Source: Phlegmacium glaucopus (lineage: Eukaryota > Basidiomycota > Agaricomycetes > Agaricales > Cortinariaceae). From it: a DNA stretch of 35,868 bases. Made by a program: the position numbers and the translations under genes. Below are positions 20,971 through 32,530 of the stretch, piece by piece. Each line of letters opens with the position of its first letter. Position 1 is the stretch's first letter. The notes under the pieces were generated by a model. It saw only the letters and a program-made list of their open reading frames with translations, did no database searches and was not told the origin of the DNA. The DNA is taken from contig MU130679.1 of assembly GCA_015039465.1 (NCBI GenBank), positions 79,649 through 115,516 on the forward strand, written 5' to 3'.

Positions 20971-23900
20971 ATGAGCCTCAACATTCCACCAAGGGCCGCT
21001 ATAAAGGAATCCCTTCCAAAGGGTCTACGTAATGACTATAACTCTTGGAAATCATCCATGACTGGCTTTGACCCTTCAGGCTTTCCTAACATGCCTCATA
21101 GGCGAAAACCTAATGGATGGTTCATTATAACCATTTGTTTCTTGTTGAGCCTTTTTTTGGTCCTTGTTCCCAGAGGACTTTACCGGTCTCCTCATTATAT
21201 CCGTTCGTTCGGCATAAGCAGCTTGCCAGTGGACTCTGAATCTCCAACAACATCCGGGTTGGGTAGCAAGGACATAGTCCTTGAATCGGCGACAGGGTCT
21301 GATGAAGTTCAGTTTGATAATTACAGTTTGATATTGAGGGGTCAACGCATATTCTTATAGTGAGTGGTTTTTATTTTTTTGGTTGTCATTTGCTTTCAAT
21401 ATATGTATTTTGTAGCTCTGGTGAATTCCACACTTTCCGATTGCCAGTTCCTTCATTGTGGCCAGATATCCTCGAGAAAGCCAAGGCAGCGGGACTTAAT
21501 GCTGTCAGTGTTTATACCCATATGGGTTTGATCAACCCAGCTCCTGGAGTTGTTGATTTTGGAGGGTTCCGGGCGCTGCAACCTCTTTTTGATGCAGCAA
21601 AGGCGGCTGGTATATGGATTGTACTTCGTCCAGGTGACCCTTTTTTCGATTTCCTTCTGTATTTAACAACGTTGACTCAATTATATTAAAGGACCTGTCA
21701 GTTTTTTTTCTTTTCGCGCTATGTCAAATAATAAATCGCTCATTTCATTTTTTTCCGATTCCCCTTCAAAGTACATCAATGCCGAGACTACTGCAGGGGG
21801 TATCGCTCATTGGGCCACATCTGAAATAGCGGGCCAATTACGCACAAATGCTAGCGATTGGAAAGCTGCGTGGCAAGATTACATCCAAGGAATTATCAAC
21901 GTCACTGCTCCCAACCAAATCACAGCTGGAGGACCCGTCATAGGTCTAGTCTAAATTTAACGCCATTTTTCTCGCATCGCTACTTATTTTGAAATATTCC
22001 CTCTAGCAATTCAAGTCGGTAAGTTCAATCAAATAGAGGGTTTCTCAGGACATTTTTTCTAAAATTCATTTTGCTTTTTGTTTTGTTTTGATTAGATAAC
22101 GAGTATTCACAAAATCCTATCAGTCATGCAGAATACTTTGTGGATTTGGAGGCCGCATATCGTTCTGCTAATATAGCGGTACCATTGACGTATAATGATC
22201 CTGGGGAAGGAAGGAATTTCGTGAATGGAACTGTAAGAACTCTCTCTTCCGCCTTAGCTGTGTAATACTTAAACGATGTGCTTTCTATCCAGGGTGCTGT
22301 TGATCTCTATGGGTGAGGAATATTCGGCACTGGTGGTCCTAATAAGTTCGATATTTATCCATGTTTTCCAAGGCTCGACTCTTACCCACAAGGATTTGAT
22401 TGCTCCAATCCCACTGTCTGGAAAGGAGTTACAACAAATTATCACAGTTATCATGCACAAGTTAACCCATCTCAAGCTTGGTATATTCCTGGTATTTTTC
22501 CCCCTTTCTTTTCTATATTGCATCGAATTAAATCAATTATCTCAGAATTTCAAGGAGGCTCTTTCGATGCATGGGGACCGACTGCACCAGGTATACACTA
22601 CTTTGTTCGCATGGGTGTCGGAGAAACTCACGCAACTATTTTCAGGATATGCGCCTTGTCGAGTTCTGACTGGACCTGATTTTCAATCGGTCTTCAACTT
22701 GCAACTTTGGGCTAGCAATGCAAAGTTGATCAATTATTACATGTTGTATGGGTACGTGTGGCCATTTCTTTTTTTTGATCACACAATCTTTAATATCCTA
22801 ACGTAAAAAGCGGAACGTCTTGGGGTGCTATACCTTTCCATGGTGTTTACACATCGTATGATTACGGAGCATCGGTAAGATCGTTGCTATTTGGTTGTTA
22901 TCGAAAAGGTTTAATGTTTAATAACCTAGATCACAGAATCTCGTGAATTGACGACGAAATATGATGAACTCAAACGTCAGGCGATGTTCCTTCGGAGCTC
23001 TCCAGCGTTTTACAAGACAGATTGGATTGCTGATACATCTACTGGCCTTGGAGTGTCTACTAACTCTGCTGCTTTTATCACCTTGTTGAAGAATCCTGAT
23101 ACCAACACCGCCTTTTATATCGCACGGCAAGCCAGTTCGACGTCTATGTCTGTGTTCTTTTCTAATGTTATTGAGATCTTAATGATTTACTTATTCATTT
23201 TCATTTTAGCGCGATCACGACCTTCAAACTGAATGCTACAACCAAAGATGGTCCTCTTCAGATTCCCATCGCCATCGCAGCAATCACGCTTGGTGGCCGA
23301 GAATCCAAGGTCATCGTCACGGACTATACATTCGGTTCTTCAGGGCTTCTATATTCGACAGCACAGATATTCTATGCTAGCACAATCGACAACCGTGATA
23401 TCCTCTTTTTGCATGGAAACCCTTCTCAAGACCACGAGGCAGCGCTTGTTCTGACCGGAACACCAAACAAAATCCAAAGCTCTCAGTCTTCTCTAGTCAA
23501 ATTCACCAGCGCCAGCAGTAATCCAAGTCTTGCTTCAGGAACCACCATCATCAGTTTCCTTTCTGGTATCGATGGATTGGTTACCGTCTGGGATTCGGAT
23601 ACCCAACTTGTATTATATGCAGATTCAGTGACTGCTGCTACTTTTTGGTCTCCTGTGATCGCTGGTCCATCCAGTGATCCTCTTGCAAACTACTGGGGAT
23701 TAGGAACGAACCAATCGATACTAGTTGGAGGTCCTTATCTCGTCCGCGATGCGACACTATCATCAGGTTCATCATCAACACTCGCTTTGCGCGGAGATTT
23801 GAAGACTGGTGTCAGACTCACCGTCATCGCTCCAAGGAGTGTGAGATCTATCACATGGAATGGCCAATCTGTTTCTCGAGATTTCTCTGTGAATTCTTTG

Positions 23901-25518
23901 ACCTCGTTTGGTGGATTTGTGGGTCAACTCGAGCCACGTCAATCGTTGATGGGGGGTGTGCAGTTGCCAAAGTTGACTGGGTGGAAGTTTAAGGATAGTT
24001 TACCGGAAATTCAACAGTCGTTTAATGATGATGACTGGGCGGTTGCTGATCACACGACCACCAATATTCCACTCAAGCCTTATTACGGTGATGGAAGGAT
24101 CCTTTATGGGTGCGATTATGGATTGTAAGGTTTTTCTTTGCGTCTTGAAGAAATGGTTTCCATGATAACTAACTTGGGTGTCGGCTCGCAGTTGTGAAAA
24201 TACGGTTCTTTGGAGAGGGCATTTCTTGGCTACCGGGAATGAAAAAAGTGTGAACCTTTCAATCAATGGAGGAGAAGGTAATTATTATATATATATGAAA
24301 CGGAGATATATACTGGACGTTGACGGATTTTCTGTTAAAAAAGCTTTTGCTGCCAGCGTCTGGGTTAACGATGTTTTCTTGGGTACATCGTTTGGAAAGT
24401 AAGTTTTGTTTTTTTATAAGTTCTGAAGACACCTTTTTAACAATACTAGTTCAACCAACAATCGAAATATCCTTGAAGAAACAGACGATAAATTTACATT
24501 CCCCAACGGCGCTTTGTTACCCAGTAAAGACAACGTCATCACAGTTGTGCAGGTAAAACCTAAGACACTTGGGTAGTTCTATCCATTACTAAAACTAGCG
24601 TGTGCACAGGATAATATGGGGTTGAACGAGACTGACGGTCGTAAATCATCCTAAACAAATGTTTTTCAAAAAGCTGACTTGCATCCTTAGCCGACACGGA
24701 TAGTTCAAAAAGCCCACGAGGTATCCGTGGATTTGAGCTCGATAGTGGTCTTTTTGGCGCGTGGAAGGTTCAAGGGAAAGTCGGAGGTTACAAAAAGTGA
24801 ACCCCAAACAACCCTTCTTCCCCGTTGACATGTTTGAATTGACACGTTTATTATTATTCTAGTTATCCTGACAAAGTTCGAGGTGCGATATCGAATTTCT
24901 TTGTTATTATCACGCTCCATTGTTCATTCGTCAATGAGCAGGAGTTCTTAATGAGGGTGGTCTATTCGGTGAACGTCAAGGCTGGCATCTTCCTTCTTTC
25001 CCGACATCATCCTGGGCCAGCCGATCCCTTTCAGAGGGACTGCCAAACAATGCTGCTGGAGTTGGATTCTTCGTCACAACTTTCACACTTGACATTCCTC
25101 AAGACCTGGATGTTATGCTTTCGTTCACTTTTGAAGAGTCCTTGGGTCAACCTTATAGGGCATTCTTATTCGTTAATGGGTGGATGATGGGGAAGAGAGT
25201 AGCGAATCTTGGGTGAGTAGTGTGTCATTGTGTACATACAAGAGGGCCTTGATTCGTTTTTTGTTTAGACCTCAATCAAAGTTCCCTGTCCATGAAGGAA
25301 TACTCAATTATCATGGCGAAAAGTAAGCAGTTGTTCCAAGATCTCAATATGAGAAACTCATTTGTCTCAATAGCAATGTGGCTGTCGCTCTCTGGGTTAT
25401 GGAACCCAATGTGACGATCTCGCCAGATCTCCAGCTCACCCTTGATGGTGTTTATGACGGTGGAGTAGGCGAAGTGAAGACCGATAACCCGGGATGGTCG
25501 TCATTGGGAAGAGAGTGA
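20971..25518 (+). CDS. GH35 beta-galactosidase, membrane-anchored, about 22 exons
   Basis: Hydrolyses terminal beta-1,4-galactosides. Predicted about 1094 aa. Exons: 20971-21359, 21416-21633, 21692-21696, 21772-21943, 22007-22018, 22096-22232, 22293-22312, 22373-22491, 22546-22590, 22646-22751, 22811-22874, 22930-23141, 23210-24124, 24192-24277, 24344-24398, 24450-24552, 24610-24640, 24691-24796, 24863-24882, 24942-25212, 25269-25322 and 25374-25518, all in phase. Family signatures are GEFHTFRLP, VLRPGPYINAE, the acid/base Glu in VDNEYS (about E268) and the nucleophile in IPEFQGGSFDAWGP (about E358). Jelly-roll domains follow, ending NPGWSSLGRE. Unusual for a secreted enzyme, a single hydrophobic segment (IITICFLLSLFLVLV) after a basic stretch suggests a type II membrane anchor. 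The start is uncertain: ATG 20911 lies in the MITE end, and 20971 or 21058 would be independent of it. The donor of exon 12 could be 23142 or 23148. Confidence 0.88.
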
Positions 25519-25617
25519 CCCGCGAATTATAACAATAATGCTTTCTTTATTTGTTAAATTACACAAGAGCAGTATCATTTTCGGAGGTCTAAAAAAACGT
25601 CTAGTTTCGTTTATCCC

Positions 25618-27936
25618 TCATAAAGTCTGAATACCAAGGAACCAGCCAAGAATACTCAGGAAAATGGCGCCGATGGTCCCAACCCATGACCTCACGCCTG
25701 ATTTTTCCAACCAATCAAACCCACGAGCTGCCAACTCGTATCCCACATTGTGTAATCCTCGTGACAACTGGATGTGGTGATCGGCATGTTGGATCTCAAA
25801 TGGTGGATGGACCGTCAGTCTCCGTGTTGGGATGATCATTCCAGACAGTCGAGTTGTGGATGAAGATAATGGGCGGGCCCATCCTGGCTCTTCATCGACA
25901 GAACATGCGGCCAACAAACCAGAAGTGAAGCCATCCTCGTGGAATCCATATTTCAAGTAGGCACCTGCGTAAGAGATGGAGCGGGTGTTTTGAATTTTGT
26001 ACATCTCATTCTGGGCCTTTACAGCCTTTCAAAGGGGAAAAGGTGAGTATTTTTTTTTTTCGTATTCGATGATGACCTGAGGGGATAGAGACACACACCT
26101 TGGTATCTAATACGGGATGGTCGTATTTCCACCTCCCACTGATTTTGGCCGGATCTGGCTCAAAAGGCGGATTGAGTGTCACGAGTACTGGTCCATGCCG
26201 GGCTTCGGAGAGGTGCTGTAAATCATTCATGCCATCTAGTGAGGAAGGTCAATTGTCTAGCTTTTACGTTGTTTATGCAGGCCTTACATGTTCTAACGCA
26301 TTGTTATTCATCAGTATCAAAAACGCAACATTAAAAGCACGTACAAAGAAACCTGATTGACGTCCGCGTTCAAAGTTTTCTCCCTCTTAATCTCTTTTTC
26401 ATGACCGTTTTGTGATCCTGTCCCTGAGCCGTTTTCACGCCGACCAGCGTTGCTGAATGTAAGGTAATTCCAACATGACCAAGCCATTCGACTCTTGGGC
26501 ATCAACTAGTATGAATTTAACGAAAACGTCAATTGTGAAAAGCGATTAAGAGTCAGGAGCAAGGAAACCTTCTCATCTGAATGTAAAACTGCTTCATTGT
26601 GATTCCAATCGAATTGACTCAAAATGCGTTCTTCTTCATCAGTCATCCCTCCAGCTCGTAAAATCTCTAAAGCGGTATCGGAATGACAGGCAAGTATGAC
26701 ATGATCGTACTCCATATGTTCATCGCTCGCAGTCGTAAGCACAACCTTTTGTTTTTGGCCATCTTCTACTTTAATGGTTTTAAGGGCGACAACAGGCGTT
26801 GAAAGGTGCAATTGTTCTTCAGGAAGTTTCAATAAGATTTTGTTGACGTATTTATGACTGGAATGGCGGGTTAGATGATAAGACGAGCTGCGTCGAAAAA
26901 GGACGGTCTTACCTGCCCCCTTGTATGGTCAGCCATGAAGGTTTTCCCGTGACTTGCAATAGATGATGGTTATAGAGAAATTGAATCTATTGTGGTGCTG
27001 TGATACAGATCCAAGAAAATAGGTTTTCAAAAGAAGACTTACGAGCGTTCGAGCAGGAAAGTCAAGGAAGCATTTATCTGGAGGCATGCTCCAAATAGCC
27101 GCTGTCATGGGCTAAGAGAGGACATTGTGATCAAGTTCGGTCTTTGAAAGATGAAAAGGATGACTGACAATGAGATAGTTGTTGCGAAAAGCCAAGGAGT
27201 AGCCTTCCAAGTCGAGGTATTCTCCAATAGACATCTCGCTCTCATCGTTCCCTTTCACATCCAGAAGAACTCGTCTGGCACACGCATTGAAGCGCATAAT
27301 GTCGTAGATCATGCGCCACATTTGTGGGTCTACAAGTCGATAAGGTTGGCAGAACACAGTAGCAAGATTTTTTCCAGCCCATTCAAATGCCCCACCGTCG
27401 CGAGATATGCTAAAAGTCATTTCGGTGGGATTGATGGAAATCCCTGGGTCCATGCCAACATCGTCGGGAACGCTCTGGCGACGAAGAAGGGACTGTAGAA
27501 AGGAAGGACTCTTCCTTTGAGGTGGTGGATATAGTTGAAGGAAGCGTAGAAAATTAGGGTAGGTAGAAGGGTTGAAGACAATCTGACAACAGGGGAATGA
27601 GAGAACTTTCCTGGATGGAATACAGGGATGGAACACGTACAAAGCCACTATTGAAAAAAGAACCATAAGTCTATTTATTAACAAGGACTTGAAGGTTCAC
27701 AGACGTGTCAACGTCGACTCCCTGACGCCCTAATCTCTCGTTGGGCAATAGGTGAACCGTGTTTGCGTGTCCTCCGGGTCTGTGATCTGATTCATAAAGG
27801 TGAACTTCATGTGCACTATATTCATTCAAAAGCTCAGGACAAGATAAGTTAGTTCAAGTTTGAGAACGAAACCCGAAAAACATACCCATGTAGCTCCTAG
27901 GCCAGAGACGCCGGAACCAACGACGGCAACTTTCAT
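25618..27936 (-). CDS. FAD-dependent amine-oxidase-like oxidoreductase
   Basis: A flavoprotein of the NAD(P)-binding Rossmann/amine oxidase superfamily, a conserved fungal type whose bacterial relatives lie near cyclopropane-fatty-acid synthase genes; the substrate is unknown. Roughly 580 aa. Exons: 27936-27886, 27832-27705, 27647-27641 (7 nt), 27582-27169, 27111-27043, 26986-26913, 26857-26569, 26505 to 26353 or 26345, about 26250-26099, and 26025-25618. The N-terminus MKVAVVGSGVSGLGATW is the dinucleotide-binding GxGxxG strand. HLYESDHRPGGHANTV, GFIVFNPSTYPNF, PTEMTFSISRDGGAFEW, AGAYLKYGFHEDGF and a C-terminal hydrophobic segment (GTIGAIFLSILGWFLG) follow. The exon 8/9 join is not resolved. 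Upstream of MNDLQHL the text CTCACTAGATGG would supply LTRW but needs one base removed, so a frameshift or an odd splice is possible. It converges on the GH35 gene, whose stop is 100 bases away. Confidence 0.8.
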
Positions 27937-28036
27937 TCCTTGTGAAAGAAGATCCTGAATTGAGTTATGTAATTGATTTGAATCAAACAATGTTCTCCAT
28001 ATTGCCCATGATGCTCTTACAAACCTCAAAACCAAT

Positions 28037-28301
28037 GGCCATCGAGTAGTCTCCTGAAACAGACCTAATTGTAAACTGATGACAATCGATCACTATATTA
28101 TAACTCCACCAAAACAAAAACCTTGGGTTCATTTCCATCTTATTAGCCACACACAAAACAGTATCATGTCAAGAACAAGGGTGAAGAACAAATTATTAAT
28201 AATAGAAATACACCATATGCAAAGAAAGCTAGAGAAGAAAGCAAAAAGACCCGATCGATATAAGTTACATTCTAGACAACACGATGAGCGAAAGAAAGAT
28301 A
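28037..28301. other. Intergenic region between FEN1 and the oxidoreductase
   Basis: Short AT-rich spacer between two genes on the minus strand. It must hold the 3' end signals of FEN1 and the promoter of the oxidoreductase. No specific motif stands out. Confidence 0.4.
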
Positions 28302-30174
28302 TCATTTCTTTCGAGATTTCTTCCCTGCACTGCTTTCCACTTTCTCTTCCCCCTATATAATGGAAGAAAAAAACGTCAACAAAGAAGGCGATTTTTTTTC
28401 ATTTTGGAACAAACCTTTCGTTTGGTTCCCTTCGTTTTGGTATCGACCTTTCCTTTGTCTTTCCCTTTCCCCTTAGACGGCGCAATAGTCTTTTCCTTTT
28501 CTTTGGGTTTGACTGAAAAGAAGCCGTCAAGGCGACCTTGTTGCTTGCTATTGAGGAATTTTTGCAGCTTGTCAGCACCCTTTCGCACACGTTCCTCGCT
28601 GTTCAATAGTCAGTCACGGCCCAAAGGAAGATGTTGAGTGGAGGGACTTACTTGAATCCTTTTTCGGTTACTAGGAATTGGACCAGACCATCTACATCTG
28701 GGTTGGTCCACTCCAGCTACCAAAACAATCAGACAGAGGCTTTCCGTTGATTTACAAGGACTTACCTCTACTTCATCTGCAGGCAGGACATCCGGCTTCT
28801 GAAAGATCTTCTTTGCGTCTTCCCAAGGCCACTCGTCAGGCATCATCACTCCGCCCTTGCCCTTTGCTTTGCCTTTCCCCTTGCCCTTAGGCGTAGAATC
28901 AACCTTTTCTTTCCCATTTGTCTTGTTCTTTTTCGACTCTTGGGGTTTTTTGTCCTCTTTATCATCGTCGCTGCCGTCATCGTCATCAACCTGGTCGGGC
29001 ATTTCAACATCCGAAGTCGGAGCTGGCTCGTCAACCTCGGAAGGAGCATCCTCATCATCAGAGTCAGCTGCTGCTGCTGCTGCTGCTGCCGCCTTTTTAC
29101 CTTCAGACCTAGAGAACATGGGGTAAGCACCGCACGCTGATACAAATTGAGAGCATGAAGATCCACTTTTCTCGCAAATGTTTCACGACGCCCTTAAGCC
29201 CGCCGTATTCCTTGATGAGCTTCAATGCTGATTTAGGACCAATACCTCGGATGGGTTCCAAGTAATCGCATCCCAAAAGGATGCAGAGGTCAGTGAACTT
29301 CAAATTACTATCAGAACAGATTTAGCAAAGAAGTACATAAACCGTACTTGGCTCATGTTCATGTCAAGACCCTCAAGAGCAGCTTTTAGGTTAATTTCGC
29401 TAATGGGCTGCTTTTTGGCCTCCGAGAAGGTAAGATGGCGGAACAGTATAGGGGCATTGAATGTAAGCGTGTCCATATCCTCCGAGCCCGCAGCATACAC
29501 CTAGAGCAAATTTAATACAATAAATAAGAAAACGCGGAGTGAGGTACCTTTCCGCCACGTGCAAGTTCAGCACACTGCGCCTCCGCTTCAGACGGTGCCT
29601 GGTCTGATATGTTAGAGGATATTTAAAGAAAGTATATGTTTCACGCACGATGACGACAGGAATACCCATAAGCTTGAGGAGACGCCGACATTCCTCATTA
29701 TGCTCACGCGTAACCTTCACGGTTCGACGTGAAAACTTTTCCAAATCTTCTGCTGTACCCGTCTCTTTAGCTTCCTCACCCTCCTCCTTTGCTTCTTCGC
29801 GTCTTTCAAACCGTTTTGATAGCTAAAATGTCTTCGTCACCCTTTCTCGCTTACGCGCATGCTTTTACCAAAGAAGCACTCACCACTCCTTTCTTCATGT
29901 CTGGAGGTTTTCCATCAAACACATAGGCAGGTTTGATACCATTTTCAACTATTCTGATAGTACGATAAAAAAAGCCCATCAGATGACTCGTAGTTTCGCC
30001 TGCGTCATTCGTGAGCATTTCACCATCCTTTTGGCGAACGGCAATGAGGAACTGGTAGATCGACATGGAAGCGTCGATGGCGACTTTCCGTCCAAAAAGA
30101 GTTTTAATGTCATGCTCCCTGATAGCATTTGGTGCATGGGCAGAGAGCAACGCGGTGAGACCTTTGATACCCAT
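28302..30174 (-). CDS. FEN1: Flap endonuclease 1 (FEN1/Rad27), nine exons
   Basis: Structure-specific 5' flap endonuclease of Okazaki-fragment processing and long-patch base excision repair, nuclear. Predicted 480 aa. Exons: 30174-29884, 29822-29649, 29598-29548, 29500-29348, 29297-29167, 29108-28766, 28716-28652, 28598-28415 and 28352-28302. It begins [10 protein letters not shown]. All metal ligands are present, shifted by one against human numbering: D34, D87, E159 and E161 (APSEAEAQ), D180 and D182 (GSEDMDTL), and D234 ([14 protein letters not shown]). The PCNA-binding box QGRLDGFF lies at about 423-430, and a basic tail ends GKKSRKK. Unlike compact FEN1 proteins of about 380 aa, it carries an insert of about 80 residues after KHLREK. 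The insert is poly-Ala, then acidic ([13 protein letters not shown]), then Lys/Gly-rich. The family then resumes at [17 protein letters not shown]. The last exon was placed by the acceptor ATATAG at 28358-28353. Confidence 0.95.
29067..29099 (-). repeat. Trinucleotide (GCA/CAG) tract in the FEN1 coding sequence
   Basis: A GCA repeat on the minus strand, partly imperfect, encodes a run of about nine alanines at the start of the FEN1 insert. Such tracts change length by slippage. It is coding and in frame. Confidence 0.85.
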
Positions 30175-30295
30175 CCTTGGAGGTGGCAGAAACGACTCAG
30201 TGTGACTGTCGCGTAAGTATACTTGCGTGACATACGCGACAAGTCACACCAGCTACTGAGTCTACAGTACTCTACTATACATAGCACAAAAGTTC

Positions 30296-31769
30296 TCAAA
30301 TCCAGCCGCCTTCCAACGACTCTACAGGGAAGGTCTCCAGATCGAACCCTATTTCATCAAATACATTTCTAAAAGGTTCGGTAGCCTCCCTCTCTTCCAT
30401 CTCCTTCAATGCTGTGCAAAGTCAAACATTAAGCGTAGTTAAACATTGAGCATGGCTATCGCTCAAACTCACCTATGCCTCTGCCCTCCCCAAGACTCGC
30501 CTCCAAACCTTCTTCTCCTTCTCTCGAAGCAATAAGTAGCAACTGTGCCCCCTCAAAATCAAGCATTTCAGGCGTCTCACAACTCGAAAATCTCAATCCG
30601 TAAGACTCTCGACCTCTCGTCTGATTCCCCTCTTCCGATGTAGAACCAAAAACATTATGCATAATCCATTCAGGGTACTCCGCCCCTTTCGAGTGAACTT
30701 GTAGAGGGCCTGTTGCTGGTGCGAGTGGATTTTTAATCTGTAAAATGAACGAAGAGGCTGAATAAATTCCTAGAGATTCTTGTACTTCTCCCAGTTCGGT
30801 GGGGGAAGGGTGAGAGAGGTGATAACCCAGATGTGTCTCACGCTTGGATGGCGTTTTGGCCTCTGAATTAACGATCGCATATCCACCTCGACCAACAAGT
30901 CGTGCAGGTGCTTCATGTCGAGTCCCTAAGAATATCAAAATGTCTTTACGAACATACGTTCCAAAGATCAAATGTCGACGAACCCCGGGTTTTAGTTTCA
31001 TATGATTTTTCACCGAGACCTTTCTCCAGTGAATTTAAATCATCCCCAACAGCCGTAACGGTGGCCCAAAAGAGTTCTTTCCTTCTCGTCCCACTAGCTC
31101 CAGGACTTTGTGGATCAGGAAGCCTCTTCTTGCCGATAGTTATCAATCTGAAATATTTCTCCATCGAATACTCCGAGTCCTTGTCTGGAGCAGGAACAGC
31201 ATCGGCTCCCGGAGCTAGCACTTTCATCTCTGCTTCTTCTCTCTTCGACGGATCAGCTTTTTCAGCACTCAAGCTGGAACTTGACGCAAAATCTGGAGGT
31301 CGAGGGACCAGGAGCATATGAAAGTTCTTGACATCATCGAAGGAGTGCGCTTCTTCGAGCTGAACACGCGGGCGATAGAAGAAATAGATGTGGCCACGTT
31401 CAATAGTTCCTGATGATATTTTGCATTTAACAGCAGACACATCAATCGATACCGCTAGTACTTACCAACTTTGTACTTGTTCCCTTTTGTTTCCTCCTCC
31501 GTTTTGAGCTTCTTCGACGCAGGCTCATCCTCTCCCTCTAATTTTTTCTCTGTCGGCTCAAGACTGACTTTGTCGTCCAATTTATATTGCTGGGCTTCTT
31601 CCTTCACATCATCTTTCATATCATCTGCGACGTCGCCGCGAGGTTGTTCCACTTTCTTTTCTTTTTCTTTTATACCTTTTTGAGTCGAGCGTTTCCTCTT
31701 CGCTTTGCCTTGTTCGGTAGGCTTGGCTTTTCCTTCGGAAATAGCGGTCTGTCTCCTAGTGGTGGGCAT
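30296..31769 (-). CDS. Conserved fungal protein of unknown function, four exons
   Basis: Predicted 432 aa. Exons: 31769-31466, 31409-30984, 30925-30473 and 30411-30296, with matching phases. The first exon encodes a low-complexity charged N-terminus with basic clusters (KAKRKRSTQKG, ASKKLKTE) that look like nuclear signals. The conserved body starts GTIERGHIYFFYRPRVQLEE and continues FHMLLVPRPPDF, KYFRLITIGKKRLPD, ELFWATVTAVGDDLNSLEKG, GYAIVNS, THLGYHLSHPS, YPEWIMHNVFGS and GAQLLLIASREGEEG. I remember this pattern from proteins labelled BTB-domain transcription factor in other fungi, but I see no BTB fold here, so that label should not be trusted. It ends 121 bases upstream of FEN1 on the same strand. 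Confidence 0.8.
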
Positions 31770-31829
31770 TGTCGTATAGGTGCTGTCTTAGGTACAACCA
31801 CTGAGGTATATGTATCAACTGCGTAGGCT

Positions 31830-32110
31830 GACGTCATTGTGCGACCTCAATTGGTGAACTCAGTCGTCCATTCTCTATGATTCTCCATCATTGAACGTTA
31901 TTGAACAGTCAATTCAAACAGGACTCGCAGGATACAACGGTGTGGTAGTGGTCATCCCCTAACCTATTCGTTATCGTTCATGTCTGAAAGCAACGGTCCA
32001 CAATTAGATGCGGCGTGTAGAATCCTCGTTATATCTTCATCACTGGCGGGGGTTTGTGATTCTTTCCAACGTTCAGAATGCAGGAAAATGAATCTCGACA
32101 TCAGACGAAA
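31830..32110. other. Spacer before NACHT module 3
   Basis: No gene is recognised. The duplicated module starts at about 32110 (CTTGTCCCATGGACGCCGAT), so the breakpoint of the duplication lies near here. Confidence 0.4.
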
Positions 32111-32530
32111 AAACCTTGTCCCATGGACGCCGATTGTGAAACGTTACAGCCAATGGTCCATTTTTCAGCACATGTCATTCACAGCCTACACACATGTCGC
32201 TTTGAATAAACAGCCTTTATAATTTTGGACAAGAGAGGTCAATATGAATGGATTTGGGTAAGGTTATTCAATCAGCAGCCATTTCCTTTGTTCCTGTATT
32301 CCGACCTTTCCTGTTAATAAAACTCTTCTATTCTCACTGAAATATCCACCCATCCGTAGCCACAAGGAGGTGGCGGAATGTGGAAAAGGTACTATTTTAT
32401 CTCTTTCAGGCCAGAGCAGTACCTGTGCTGACACCGAGTTGCCCATCGTCTAGGTCCAACAAAACCGACCGGAATTTATATAAATCACAAGATTTTAATG
32501 CCTTTGCTCAATCACCTTATAGGCGACGGA

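Noticed and set aside
28846..29166. Alternative frames through the GCA repeat (poly-Gln or poly-Leu)
   Set aside because: Only the Ala frame continues FEN1 sequence on both sides.
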